64,000 bases of DNA from Nocardioides euryhalodurans (GCF_004564375.1 NZ_CP038267.1:763501-827500), one strand, 5' to 3'; shown: positions 54,850 through 63,421, numbered from the stretch's first letter. Program-made: numbers and translations. Notes: generated by a model from the letters alone, not told the origin.

Positions 54850-55994
54850 TCGTCGGCGCCGACGAGAGCCGCCGGGGGCCGCGCCGCGCCTGCCAGCAGC
54901 CGCAGCGACTGCGGGGGCAGGTGGACCGTCACCGGTTGCCCGGTCGCAGGGACCTCGCCTCGCGCGGTGTTCGTGACCAGCGACTGCAGCACCGCACCGT
55001 GCGGCAGCCGCACCATCAGCTGGGTCGTCGACCCCAGGAAGACGGCGCGGTCGACCATGCCCGGGATCCGGTTCACCCCGGTGAGGCCGGGTTCCCGGAC
55101 CTCGACGCACTCCGGACGGATCACCGCCCTGCGGGCCGTCGCGTCGACGCCGACAGGCGCCTGTGCCTCGAGGGTGAAGTCGCCGTACCGGACCGTGCGG
55201 GTCGCCGCGCCGCCCGGCAGGCACTCGACGTCCAGCAGGTTGGTGACGCCGAGGAAGTCCGCGACGAACTCGGTCAGCGGCTCCTGGTAGACCTCCTCCG
55301 GCGTCCCGAGCTGGACGACCCGCCCGCGGTCCATGACGGCGAGCCGAGCCGACATCTCGAGGGCCTCGTCCTGGTCGTGGGTGACGAAGACGAAGGTGAT
55401 GCCGACCTCGCGCTGCAGCGAGGCGAGCTCGGCCCGCAACGAGTGTCGGAGCTTCGCGTCGAGCGCGCCCAGCGGCTCGTCGAGGAGCAGCACCGACGGC
55501 TCGAGGACCAGGGCCCGGGCCAGGGCCACGCGTTGCTGCTGTCCTCCCGACATCTGGTGGGGGCGGCGCCGGGCGTAGTCGCTGAGCCGAACCAGCTCCA
55601 GCGCCTTCCCGACGCGGGCCTCCCGGGTCCGCCGGTCGAGGTCCTTGCGCCACCGCAGGCCGTAGGCGACGTTCTTCTGGACGTCGAGGTGCGGGAAGAG
55701 CGCGTAGCTCTGGAAGACCGTGTTGACCGGGCGCTTGTGCGGAGGCATCTGTGCCACGTCGACCCCGTCGAGCAGGATCTGGCCGGCGGTCGGCTGCTCG
55801 AACCCGCCCACCATGCGCAGCGTGGTGGTCTTGCCGCAGCCCGAGGGCCCGAGGAGCGTGAAGAACTCCCCGGGCTCGATCTCGAGATCGACGCCGTCGA
55901 CGGCAGTGACCCCGTCGAACTCCTTGCGGAGACCGATGATGGAGATCGCCCCGCCGCCGCCGTTGCGAGGGGAGCCTGCAGCGCCTTGGGGCAT
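54840..55994 (-). CDS. ABC transporter ATPase (PotA type)
   Basis: A 384-residue ATPase: Walker A LLGPSGCGKTTTLRMVGG, Q-loop VFQSYALFPH, signature MSGGQQQRVALARALVLEPS, Walker B VLLLDEPLGALDAK, plus a C-terminal TOBE domain. It energises the PotBC-type permeases but is encoded on the opposite strand, facing them. The ATG 55994 is seven bases after TACACT. Its promoter region is shared with the Rieske gene and holds two TetR-type sites. Confidence 0.92.
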   Translation of the reverse strand: MPQGAAGSPRNGGGGAISIIGLRKEFDGVTAVDGVDLEIEPGEFFTLLGPSGCGKTTTLRMVGGFEQPTAGQILLDGVDVAQMPPHKRPVNTVFQSYALFPHLDVQKNVAYGLRWRKDLDRRTREARVGKALELVRLSDYARRRPHQMSGGQQQRVALARALVLEPSVLLLDEPLGALDAKLRHSLRAELASLQREVGITFVFVTHDQDEALEMSARLAVMDRGRVVQLGTPEEVYQEPLTEFVADFLGVTNLLDVECLPGGAATRTVRYGDFTLEAQAPVGVDATARRAVIRPECVEVREPGLTGVNRIPGMVDRAVFLGSTTQLMVRLPHGAVLQSLVTNTARGEVPATGQPVTVHLPPQSLRLLAGAARPPAALVGADDQP

Positions 55995-56034
55995 GCGTCG
56001 GAGTGTAGACAGCGTGATTCCGGTTTGTCAGGGA

Positions 56035-56056
56035 TGACTGAACGTTTGCTCAGTGA
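56035..56056. promoter_or_regulatory. TetR-type operator, divergent ATPase/Rieske region, site 1
   Basis: The half TGACTGAACG (56035–56044) is followed by TTTGC and TCAGTGA (56050–56056); the outer arms TGACTGA and TCAGTGA pair at six of seven positions. The first nine bases equal the box at 59335. It covers the -30 to -50 zone of the ATPase promoter. Confidence 0.55.
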
Positions 56057-56073
56057 GCCGTGACAGGAGAACT

Positions 56074-56093
56074 CGCTGACTGTACGGTTAGCG
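56074..56093. promoter_or_regulatory. TetR-type operator overlapping Rieske promoter, site 2
   Basis: CGCTGACTGTACGGTTAGCG is a 20-bp palindrome with 8 of 10 arm positions paired. It contains TACGGT, a likely -10 box six bases from the ATG 56095. Its core TGACTGTACGGTTA matches the 59335 box at 11 of 14 positions. A bound repressor would cover the promoter. Confidence 0.6.
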
Positions 56094-56094
56094 A

Positions 56095-57198
56095 ATGGCT
56101 CCTGAGATCCGGAAGACCCTGCCCGGTGCGGCCTACCACTCCGCGGAGAGCTACGCCGTCGACACCGAACGGGTCTTCTACCGGAACTGGGTCTACGTGG
56201 GGCGTGCCGAGCGGATCGCCCGGCCCGGGGCCTGGATCCGCGTCGAGATCGCCGACGAGAGCATCCTGGTGGTCCGCGGCAAGGACGAGCGGATCCGCGC
56301 GTTCTACAACGTCTGCCGGCACCGCGGCTCCCGGATCTGCGACGAGGAGCAGGGCGAGGTCCGTACGCACCTGCGCTGCCCCTACCACGCCTGGGGCTAC
56401 GCGCTGGACGGGACGCTGGTCACCACCCCCATGATCGACAAGGACGAGATCGACCGCCCCTCCACCTCCCTGTGGCCGGTGCACGTCGACGTGTGGGAGG
56501 GCTTCGTCTTCGTCAACCTCTCCCGCGAGGAGCCCCGCCCGCTGCTCGAGCACCTCGCCGACCAGATGGACGAGCCGCTGAAGCTGGCTCGGTTCGGCCT
56601 GGCCGACCTGCAGATCGGCCACGTCTCGACCATCGAGGTGCAGGCGAACTGGAAGATCATCATCGAGAACTACAACGAGTGCCTGCACTGCCCCACGATC
56701 CACCCCGAGCTGGTGGCCATGGTGCCGGCGTACCGGAAGGGTTCCATCTTCGAGGAGGGGCGCGACGACGGCGGCGTCTCCCTGGCCGACGGGCGTACGA
56801 CGGTGGCACAGGATCCGCGGCTGCGGCTGCCGCTGCTGCCGGGGGTCCGCGGGGAGGACGATGCCGGGGCCTACTTCGGTGCCCTGGTCTATCCCACGAT
56901 GTTCCTCGACGTCGACGGGTCCGCCTGCCTGGCGACGGCGGTCTTCCCGACCGGCCCGCAGAGCTGCCGACTCGTCACCGAGTACCTCTTCAGCCCCGAG
57001 GCGGTCGGTGACCCCGACTTCGACCCGTCGCCGGTCGTCAGCTTCAACGAGCTGGTGATCCAGCAGGACAACGACGCGTGCGAACGGGTCCAGCGCGGGG
57101 TGACGTCACGGGCGTTCGAGAACGGCGTGTTCCCCTCGAAGGACGGCTGGGTCTACGAGTTCGACCAGCGCTACCTGCGCGACGTCGAGTCGGTCTGA
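56095..57198 (+). CDS. Rieske non-haem iron oxygenase, catalytic subunit
   Basis: A 367-residue oxygenase. The 2Fe-2S Rieske ligands are in NVCRHRGSR (Cys74, His76) and RCPYHAWGY (Cys95, His98). The catalytic iron ligands are His198 and His203 in ENYNECLHCPTIH and Asp325 or Asp327. The bridging residue is Glu195, not the usual Asp, a feature of carnitine monooxygenase CntA and related quaternary-amine oxygenases. No reductase partner is in the window. ATG 56095 is leaderless-type. It would split or demethylate a quaternary ammonium substrate. Confidence 0.9.
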   Translation: MAPEIRKTLPGAAYHSAESYAVDTERVFYRNWVYVGRAERIARPGAWIRVEIADESILVVRGKDERIRAFYNVCRHRGSRICDEEQGEVRTHLRCPYHAWGYALDGTLVTTPMIDKDEIDRPSTSLWPVHVDVWEGFVFVNLSREEPRPLLEHLADQMDEPLKLARFGLADLQIGHVSTIEVQANWKIIIENYNECLHCPTIHPELVAMVPAYRKGSIFEEGRDDGGVSLADGRTTVAQDPRLRLPLLPGVRGEDDAGAYFGALVYPTMFLDVDGSACLATAVFPTGPQSCRLVTEYLFSPEAVGDPDFDPSPVVSFNELVIQQDNDACERVQRGVTSRAFENGVFPSKDGWVYEFDQRYLRDVESV

Positions 57199-57207
57199 CC
57201 CTGCGCC

Positions 57208-59310
57208 TCACCCGAGGACGACGCGCGCATCCAACGCCAAGGCCCCTCCCGGACCGGCGAGCACCGGGTTGAGCTCCAGCTCGACGAGCTCGGGGTGGGC
57301 GGCCGCGACGTCCGAGACCCGGGCGACCACCCTGGCCAGGGCGTCCAGGTCGACCGGCCTCCTCCCCCGCGTCCCGAGGAGCACGGGTGCGCCGTGCAGG
57401 GACAGCAGGAGCGTCCGTGCGGCGTCGACCGAGACGGGCGCCAGGGCGCACGCGGTGTCGTCGAGCACCTCGGTGAGGACGCCCCCGAGGCCGACCATGA
57501 CCACCGGGCCGAACTTGGGGTCCCGCACCGCGCCCACGATCAGCTCCACCCCGTCGGCGAGGTCGGCCATCGCCTCCACCGAGACCGCGGGTGGAGCCAG
57601 CCGGGTGACCAGGTCGGCGTACGCCGCGCGCACCTGGCCACGGTCGGCGAGGCCGACGACCACCCCGCCCCCGTCTGACTTGTGCAGCCGTCCCGTCGCC
57701 TTGAGCACGACCGGGAAGCCCAGCGCGGACGACTCGAGCGCCGACTCCAGCCCCGCGGGGTCGGTGACCGTCAGGGCGACCGGGAAGGCGATCCCCGCGT
57801 CGGCGAACAGCGCCCGAGCCGCGTCGTACGACGTGTCGGTCACCGCCGGCGCCGGCTCCGGGCGCTCGCCGGCCAGACCCGTCGTCGCGGTCTCGACGAG
57901 GCCGGCGAGCACCGCGCCCCCGCGATCGACGTCGCGGTGCACGGGGATGCCGGCGGCCCGCAGCACCCGGCTGGCAGGGCTGTCCGGCTGGACCGTGTGC
58001 ACGACGAGCGGCTTGTGCTGCGCCACGACGGCCTCGGCCATCTGCCGAGCCGCGGCCAGCTCGGGTCCCGCCAGGTCAGCGTGCCAGGCCGCGTAGCCCC
58101 CGAAGTAGCCCGTCAGCAGCACGCCGTCAACGTCGTCGCAGTCCAGCAGGACCTGGACACCCCGGGCGTAGCTCGCAAGGTCCCGCTCGCCGGCGCCGGC
58201 GAGGTCGACCGGGTTGGTGACCGTGGCCTGCGCCCACAGCGCGGCCTCGAGCTGGGTGGTGACCGGCCCACTGAGGACCGGCGTCTCCAGTCCCGCCACG
58301 GCAAGGGCATCGGCTGCCACCGCTCCGTGCCCACCTCCGTCGGTGAGGACCGCCACCCGGCGGCCGGACATCCGCCGTGGCGCGCGCAGCCCGACCAGCA
58401 GGTCGGCCAGCTGCGTCGGGTTGTCCACCCGGTGCGCGCCCGCCGCCGCGCAGACCGCGTCGACCACCATGGAGGAGCTCGTCAGCGCGCCGGTGTGGGA
58501 GGCGGCACTGCGTACCGCGGCCTCGCTGCGCCCGGGCGCGAGCACCACCAGCGGCTTGCCCACGCCCCGCAGGGCCCGGGCCGCGGCGAGGAACGCCCGG
58601 CCGTCGACGACGTCCTCGGTGTAGACCGCGACGGCCCGCGTCCCCCCGTGATCCACGCACGCCTGCAGGAACTCGACCACCCCGAAGTCCGCCTGGTTGC
58701 CCACCGAGACGAAGCGTGACACCCCCAGGTCGCGGTCGGCCAGGAGCCCGGCGAGGTCGAGCGCCAGGTTGCCGCTCTGGCTGAGCACCGCCACGTCCCC
58801 GGCAGGCAGCTCGGTGGGAGCCAGGTGGAGACCCGTCGTGGTGTCGACGACGCCCAGGCAGTTGGGTCCGACCAGGACGGCGCCCGCGTCGCGGGCGATG
58901 GCCACTCCTTCGGCCTCCAGCCGGGCCCCGTCGGCACCGACCTCGGCGAGCCCTGCCGTGATCGCCACGATCGCCCGGGCCCCGGCGGCGACGGCGTCGG
59001 CCACCGAGTCCACGAAGGCGCCCGCCGGTACGCACAGCACAGCCAGGTCCACGCGCAGGTCGTACGCCGCAGCGGCCGCCTGCGCGGACCGGTGGGTCGC
59101 AAGGCCGAGGACCTCGCCACCGCGGCGGCTGACGAGCAGCACCCGGTGCTCGCCCGGCGACGCCAGGGCTCGTCCGGCGATGATGTGACCCCACTTCGTG
59201 GGGTCGGCACTCGCACCGACCACGGCGACCGTGCGGGGCGAGAACAGGGCCTCGACCTGGTCGGCCGGAGAGGTGGCCGACGGCGCGGCCGGCGACCCTT
59301 GACGCCTCAC
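57208..59310 (-). CDS. NDP-forming acyl-CoA synthetase
   Basis: A 700-residue single-chain acyl-CoA synthetase (ACD family) that forms CoA thioesters using ATP with release of ADP and phosphate. It has a CoA-binding Rossmann start (ALFSPRTVAVVGASADPTKW), SQSGNLALDLAG, the phospho-His in SAASHTGALTSS, and a C-terminal ATP-grasp domain from about residue 480. GTG 59310 follows TAGGAT by seven bases; earlier starts would cross the operator. It is convergent with the Rieske gene and divergent from TetR. Confidence 0.88.
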   Translation of the reverse strand: MRRQGSPAAPSATSPADQVEALFSPRTVAVVGASADPTKWGHIIAGRALASPGEHRVLLVSRRGGEVLGLATHRSAQAAAAAYDLRVDLAVLCVPAGAFVDSVADAVAAGARAIVAITAGLAEVGADGARLEAEGVAIARDAGAVLVGPNCLGVVDTTTGLHLAPTELPAGDVAVLSQSGNLALDLAGLLADRDLGVSRFVSVGNQADFGVVEFLQACVDHGGTRAVAVYTEDVVDGRAFLAAARALRGVGKPLVVLAPGRSEAAVRSAASHTGALTSSSMVVDAVCAAAGAHRVDNPTQLADLLVGLRAPRRMSGRRVAVLTDGGGHGAVAADALAVAGLETPVLSGPVTTQLEAALWAQATVTNPVDLAGAGERDLASYARGVQVLLDCDDVDGVLLTGYFGGYAAWHADLAGPELAAARQMAEAVVAQHKPLVVHTVQPDSPASRVLRAAGIPVHRDVDRGGAVLAGLVETATTGLAGERPEPAPAVTDTSYDAARALFADAGIAFPVALTVTDPAGLESALESSALGFPVVLKATGRLHKSDGGGVVVGLADRGQVRAAYADLVTRLAPPAVSVEAMADLADGVELIVGAVRDPKFGPVVMVGLGGVLTEVLDDTACALAPVSVDAARTLLLSLHGAPVLLGTRGRRPVDLDALARVVARVSDVAAAHPELVELELNPVLAGPGGALALDARVVLG

Positions 59311-59334
59311 CCGAGAAATCCTAGCATCACTGAC

Positions 59335-59348
59335 TGACTGAACAGTCA
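59335..59348. promoter_or_regulatory. TetR-type operator, best copy
   Basis: TGACTGAACAGTCA, perfect six-base arms around AA, between the acyl-CoA synthetase start (59310) and the TetR start (59363). It overlaps the -35 zone of the synthetase promoter and the TetR leader. Related boxes are at 51757, 56035 and 56077. Confidence 0.75.
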
Positions 59349-59362
59349 AACAAGTGGGGGAC

Positions 59363-60079
59363 ATGGCTGCCGACGGATCGCGTGCCTCGACCGGGACCTC
59401 CCGGCCCGCCACCGCAGACGCGGCGCGGCCCAGCCAGCGTGAGCAGGCGGCCGCCGAGGCGCGCACCAGGATCCTGGCCGCGGCCGCCGACTGCATCGTC
59501 CGCGACGGCCTGGCGCAGGTCCGGATGGCCTCGATCGCGCGTACCGCCGGGGTCTCGGCCGGCCTGCTCCACTACCACTTCGACACCAAGGAGCTCCTCT
59601 TCGGAGAGGTGCTGAGGTACTCCCACGAGGTCTCCGCCGAGCTCAACCAGCGCGCGCTGTCGGAGGCCGGCGACGGTCCCGCGGAACGGCTCTCGTCCTT
59701 CCTCGACCGTTGCCTCCCCAGTGACGAGCAGCGCGCGGACGAGTGGCTGCTGTGGCAGGAGCTGGCGCTGCTGTGCATCCGCGACCCGCACCTCGCCAAG
59801 GTCGGGGCGGACCTCTACGAGGACCTCTACGCCACGCTGGCCGACATCGTCGGCGACGGCGTCGCCTCCGGGGTCTTCGACACCGCCCTCGACCCACGGT
59901 GGATCGCCGAGGCGGCGGTCGCGCTCACCGACGGCCTCGGTGGCCGCGTCCTGGCCAGGGACCCCAACCTCGGGATCGCGGAGGCCCGGAACACCATCGC
60001 GACCACGATCGGGATCCTGGTCGGGCACGACGGGCCGCTCCCTGCTCCGGTCCGCCTCGAAGGCGAAGCAGGCGCATGA
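59363..60079 (+). CDS. TetR-family repressor of the catabolic cluster
   Basis: A 238-residue TetR protein; after a 30-residue variable start come the HTH helices RILAAAADCIVRDGLAQVRM and SIARTAGVSAGLLHYHFDTK, which resemble BetI-type regulators, then a helical ligand domain. ATG 59363 has GGGGGAC just upstream; GTG 59354 would bury that site. It overlaps the amine oxidase start by ATGA, so repressor and enzyme are made together. It likely binds TGACTGAACAGTCA boxes and responds to a pathway acyl-CoA or amine. Confidence 0.9.
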   Translation: MAADGSRASTGTSRPATADAARPSQREQAAAEARTRILAAAADCIVRDGLAQVRMASIARTAGVSAGLLHYHFDTKELLFGEVLRYSHEVSAELNQRALSEAGDGPAERLSSFLDRCLPSDEQRADEWLLWQELALLCIRDPHLAKVGADLYEDLYATLADIVGDGVASGVFDTALDPRWIAEAAVALTDGLGGRVLARDPNLGIAEARNTIATTIGILVGHDGPLPAPVRLEGEAGA

Positions 60080-61389
60080 GCCGCCCCGACGTCGTGGTCG
60101 TGGGCGCCGGCCTCGCCGGTCTGGCCGCCGCGCGGGACCTCGAGGCGGGCGGGGCGCAGGTCACGGTGCTCGAGGCCCGACCCCGGGTCGGCGGCAGGGT
60201 CGAGCAGGTCGAGCTCGCCGACGGCCGTCGCGTCCAGCTGGGTGGCGAGGTCGTCGGCAACGCCCACACCAGCTACCTCGAGCTGGTGGCGGAGCTCGGG
60301 CTGACGCTGAGCGCGTCGTACGTCGCGGAGCCGGGCGAGATCACCCGTCAGGTCCCCGGATCGGTCGACGTCGGCGAGTGGCCGTCGTGGTGCACCGCGG
60401 CCGACCGCGCCTCGCACGAGGAGGTGGAGGCGGCGCTGGTGAAGCTGCTGAGCTCGATCGACCCCGAGGACCCCTGGGCGTTCCCGGACCGCAGCGCGCT
60501 CGACCGGATGAGCGTCGGCGACTGGCTGCGCGAGGCGGGTGCCTCCCCCGGGGTCATGAGGCTGTGGGAGATGTTCCAGCTCAGCATGTCCGACGGCTCG
60601 ATCGAGCGGACCAGCATGTTCGCCCACGCTCGCCAGCTCCGCGCGGGAGGCAGCGCCGGCAGCTACGACGTCGAGCAGTGGGAGAACCTGCGCGTCGCCG
60701 AGGGGTCGGCCACGGTGGCGCTGACGATGGCGGCCGCGCTGCACGACGTCCGCCTGTCGACGCCGGTGCGTCGCATCGAGGTCGGCGCCGGCGGCAGCGT
60801 GGTCACGACCTCGGACGGCGAGAGGCTGCGGGCCGACGCTGTCGTCGTCGCCGTGCCGTCCGGTCCCGCCCGCGACATCGACATCGACGGCGTCAGCGAC
60901 GCCCGGCTGACGTCGCTGCGCCGGCAGCGGCACGCGTGGGCGGCGAAGTTCGTGGCCGCCTACGACGCCCCCTTCTGGCGAGAGCGTGGGCAGAACGCGC
61001 TCGCCGAGAGCGAGGGGGTGCTCGGGTCGACGTGGCCACAGCAGCGCGGCGTGCTGTCCGCACTCGTCCCTCCCGAGCGGTACGCCGCCTTCGCGGCGAC
61101 CGACCCTGCCACCCGGACCCGCGAGGCGCTGGCGCAGGTCGCCGAGCTGTACGGACCGGAGGCGACCTCGCCGCTGCAGACGTGGACCCGGCTGTGGGGC
61201 ACCGACCCCTGGACCCAGGGCTACGTCACCAACTGGCGACCGGGTGACGTGGAGGCCGTGGGTCCCCTGCACGGAACTCACGAGCCGCCCTTCTACGTCT
61301 GCGGCTCCGACCAGTGGGTCGCCGGCTACATGGAGGGGGCCGTCCGCACCGGTCGCGGCGCCGCTGCGGCCGCCCTGACCCGGGGCTGA
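60076..61389 (+). CDS. Flavin amine oxidase
   Basis: A 437-residue FAD monoamine-oxidase-type protein: VVVVGAGLAGLAAARDLEAG and ARPRVGGRVEQVEL at the FAD site, ending with FYVCGSDQWVAGYMEGAVRT, the usual C-terminal FAD contact. It may oxidise an amine intermediate of the pathway. The family also includes desaturases and polyamine oxidases, so substrate is inferred only from its cluster. It follows TetR with a four-base overlap and precedes the acyl-CoA dehydrogenase by 32 bases. Confidence 0.9.
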   Translation: MSRPDVVVVGAGLAGLAAARDLEAGGAQVTVLEARPRVGGRVEQVELADGRRVQLGGEVVGNAHTSYLELVAELGLTLSASYVAEPGEITRQVPGSVDVGEWPSWCTAADRASHEEVEAALVKLLSSIDPEDPWAFPDRSALDRMSVGDWLREAGASPGVMRLWEMFQLSMSDGSIERTSMFAHARQLRAGGSAGSYDVEQWENLRVAEGSATVALTMAAALHDVRLSTPVRRIEVGAGGSVVTTSDGERLRADAVVVAVPSGPARDIDIDGVSDARLTSLRRQRHAWAAKFVAAYDAPFWRERGQNALAESEGVLGSTWPQQRGVLSALVPPERYAAFAATDPATRTREALAQVAELYGPEATSPLQTWTRLWGTDPWTQGYVTNWRPGDVEAVGPLHGTHEPPFYVCGSDQWVAGYMEGAVRTGRGAAAAALTRG

Positions 61390-61421
61390 CCTGACCCACC
61401 GACCGCAGGAGATCGACCGCC

Positions 61422-62576
61422 ATGGACTTCGGCCTGACCGACGAGCAGCGCAGCATCGTCGAGGTGACCCGCGCCTTCGTCGAGCGCGAGCTCCTTCCCC
61501 ACGAGGAGGAGGTCGAGCGGACCGGGGTGCTCCGCCCCGAGCTGGCTGCACAGATCAGGGCCAAGGCGCTCGCTGCCGGGCTGTGCGCCGCCAACATGCC
61601 CGAGGAGGTCGGTGGGGCGGGACTGGACACGGTGACGTGGGTCCTGTTCGAGAAGGAGCTGGGCCGGACCGGCTACGCCCTCCAGTACACCGGGGTCCCC
61701 CGGCCCTCCAACATCCTGCTGGCCGGCACCGAGGCGCAGCGGGAGCGCTACCTCCACCCGTGCGTGCGCGGCGAGAAGATCGACTGCCTGGCGATGACCG
61801 AGCCCGGCGCCGGCTCCGACATGCGGGCGATGCGGACGCGGGCCACCCGCGACGGCGACGGATGGCGGATCCGCGGCACCAAGCACTTCATCAGCCACGC
61901 GGACGAGGCCGACTTCGTGATCCTGGTGGCGGTGACGGGCTCCGACGACGCGGGGCGAGCCGCCATGTCGGTGTTCCTGGTCGACCTGGACACCCCCGGG
62001 CTGACCGTGCACGACGGCTACCGCAACGTCTCCCACCGCGGCTACACCAACTCGATCCTGGACTTCGACGACGTCCGTGTCGACGAGGGGGCGCTGCTCG
62101 GCGAGGAGGGCAAGGGCTTCGAGCTCGCGGGCACCTGGCTCGGCTCCACCCGCCTCCAGGTCGCCGCCTCCTGCCTGGGCCGTGCCGAGCGCGCCCTCGA
62201 GCTCTCGGTCGCGCACGCGGCGAGCCGCGAGCAGTTCGGCCAGCCGATCGGCCGCTTCCAGGGCGTGGGCTTCAAGCTGGCCGACATGACGACCGAGCTG
62301 CGTGCGGCCGAGCTGATGACGTTGCACGCCGCCTGGAAGTACGACCGGGGCACGGCCACCGACGCCGACATCGCCATGGCCAAGCTCAAGGCCACCGAGA
62401 TGCTGGCGATGGTCGCCGACGAGGCGATCCAGATCCACGGCGGGATGGGCCTGATGGACGAGCTCCCCCTGGAGCGGATCTGGCGCGACGCCCGCATCGA
62501 ACGCATCTGGGACGGGACGTCCGAGATCCAGCGACACATCATCAGTCGGTCGCTGCTGCGGCCGCGAGGAGCCTGA
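61422..62576 (+). CDS. Acyl-CoA dehydrogenase
   Basis: A 384-residue flavoenzyme that forms the 2,3-double bond of an acyl-CoA. Landmarks are LAMTEPGAGSDMRAMRTRAT, HGGMGLMDELPLERIWRDAR and the C-terminal IWDGTSEIQR. The position of the usual catalytic Glu (IYEGT in MCAD) is Asp364 here; whether Asp works as base or the base is elsewhere is not known. It lies one base before the hydratase gene and probably supplies its substrate. Confidence 0.93.
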   Translation: MDFGLTDEQRSIVEVTRAFVERELLPHEEEVERTGVLRPELAAQIRAKALAAGLCAANMPEEVGGAGLDTVTWVLFEKELGRTGYALQYTGVPRPSNILLAGTEAQRERYLHPCVRGEKIDCLAMTEPGAGSDMRAMRTRATRDGDGWRIRGTKHFISHADEADFVILVAVTGSDDAGRAAMSVFLVDLDTPGLTVHDGYRNVSHRGYTNSILDFDDVRVDEGALLGEEGKGFELAGTWLGSTRLQVAASCLGRAERALELSVAHAASREQFGQPIGRFQGVGFKLADMTTELRAAELMTLHAAWKYDRGTATDADIAMAKLKATEMLAMVADEAIQIHGGMGLMDELPLERIWRDARIERIWDGTSEIQRHIISRSLLRPRGA

Positions 62577-62577
62577 C

Positions 62578-63375
62578 ATGTCCCCTGACACCCACGAGCC
62601 CGTCCGGACCCGTGCCGAGGACGGCGTCCTCGAGGTGACCCTGGACCGGCCGAAGGCCAACGCCATCGACCTGGCGACCAGCCGGGAGATGGGACGGGTC
62701 TTCGCCGCCTTCCGTGACGACCCCGACCTCCGGGTGGCGATCGTGCGCACCGAGGGCGACAAGTTCTTCTGCGCCGGCTGGGACCTCAAGGCCGCTGCGA
62801 GTGGCGACGCCGTCGACGGTGACTACGGGGTCGGGGGCTTCGGCGGCCTCCAGGAGCTCCCCGACCTCAACAAGCCGGTGATCGCCGCGGTCCACGGCCT
62901 GGCGATGGGGGGCGGTTTCGAGCTCGCCCTGTCGTGCGACCTGATCTACGCCTCGGAGACCACCCAGTTCGGCCTGCCGGAGATCAACGCCGGCACCCTC
63001 GCGGACGCCGCGACGATCAAGCTGCCCAAGCGGATGCCGTACCACGTCGCGATGGAGCTGTTGCTCACCGGACGCTGGATGCCCGCCGCCGAGGCGGCGC
63101 GGTGGGGCGTGGTCAACGAGGTGCTGCCCGACGAGGAGGCCGTGCTCGCCCGCGCCTGGGAGACGGCGCGGCTGCTCGCCGCCGGACCGCCGCTGGTCTT
63201 CGCCGCGATCAAGGAGACGGCCCGGGCTGCGGAGTCGCTGCGGTTCCAGGACGCCCTGGACCTGGTCACGTCGAGCAGCCTCCCGACGGTGGCGACCCTC
63301 TACACCTCCGAGGACGGGCTCGAGGGATTCCGGGCCTTCGCCGAGAAGCGGCGGCCGGTCTGGAAGGGCCGCTGA
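62578..63375 (+). CDS. Crotonase-family hydratase, CaiD-like
   Basis: A 265-residue enoyl-CoA hydratase. Long stretches match carnitinyl-CoA dehydratase CaiD of E. coli from memory: TLDRPKANAID, FRDDPDLRVAI, CAGWDLKAA, AMGGGFELALSCD, TGRWMPAAEAARWGVVNEV and the tail SEDGLEGF…FAEKRRPVWKGR. Both catalytic Glu are present (Glu115 in GGGFELAL, Glu135 in GLPEINAG). CaiD interconverts crotonobetainyl-CoA and carnitinyl-CoA. The exact substrate here is inferred. It ends the TetR-led operon. Confidence 0.88.
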   Translation: MSPDTHEPVRTRAEDGVLEVTLDRPKANAIDLATSREMGRVFAAFRDDPDLRVAIVRTEGDKFFCAGWDLKAAASGDAVDGDYGVGGFGGLQELPDLNKPVIAAVHGLAMGGGFELALSCDLIYASETTQFGLPEINAGTLADAATIKLPKRMPYHVAMELLLTGRWMPAAEAARWGVVNEVLPDEEAVLARAWETARLLAAGPPLVFAAIKETARAAESLRFQDALDLVTSSSLPTVATLYTSEDGLEGFRAFAEKRRPVWKGR

Positions 63376-63421
63376 GCAGCACGGTGCCGGGATCCGGCCC
63401 GACGTGCGAGGATCTTGATTC

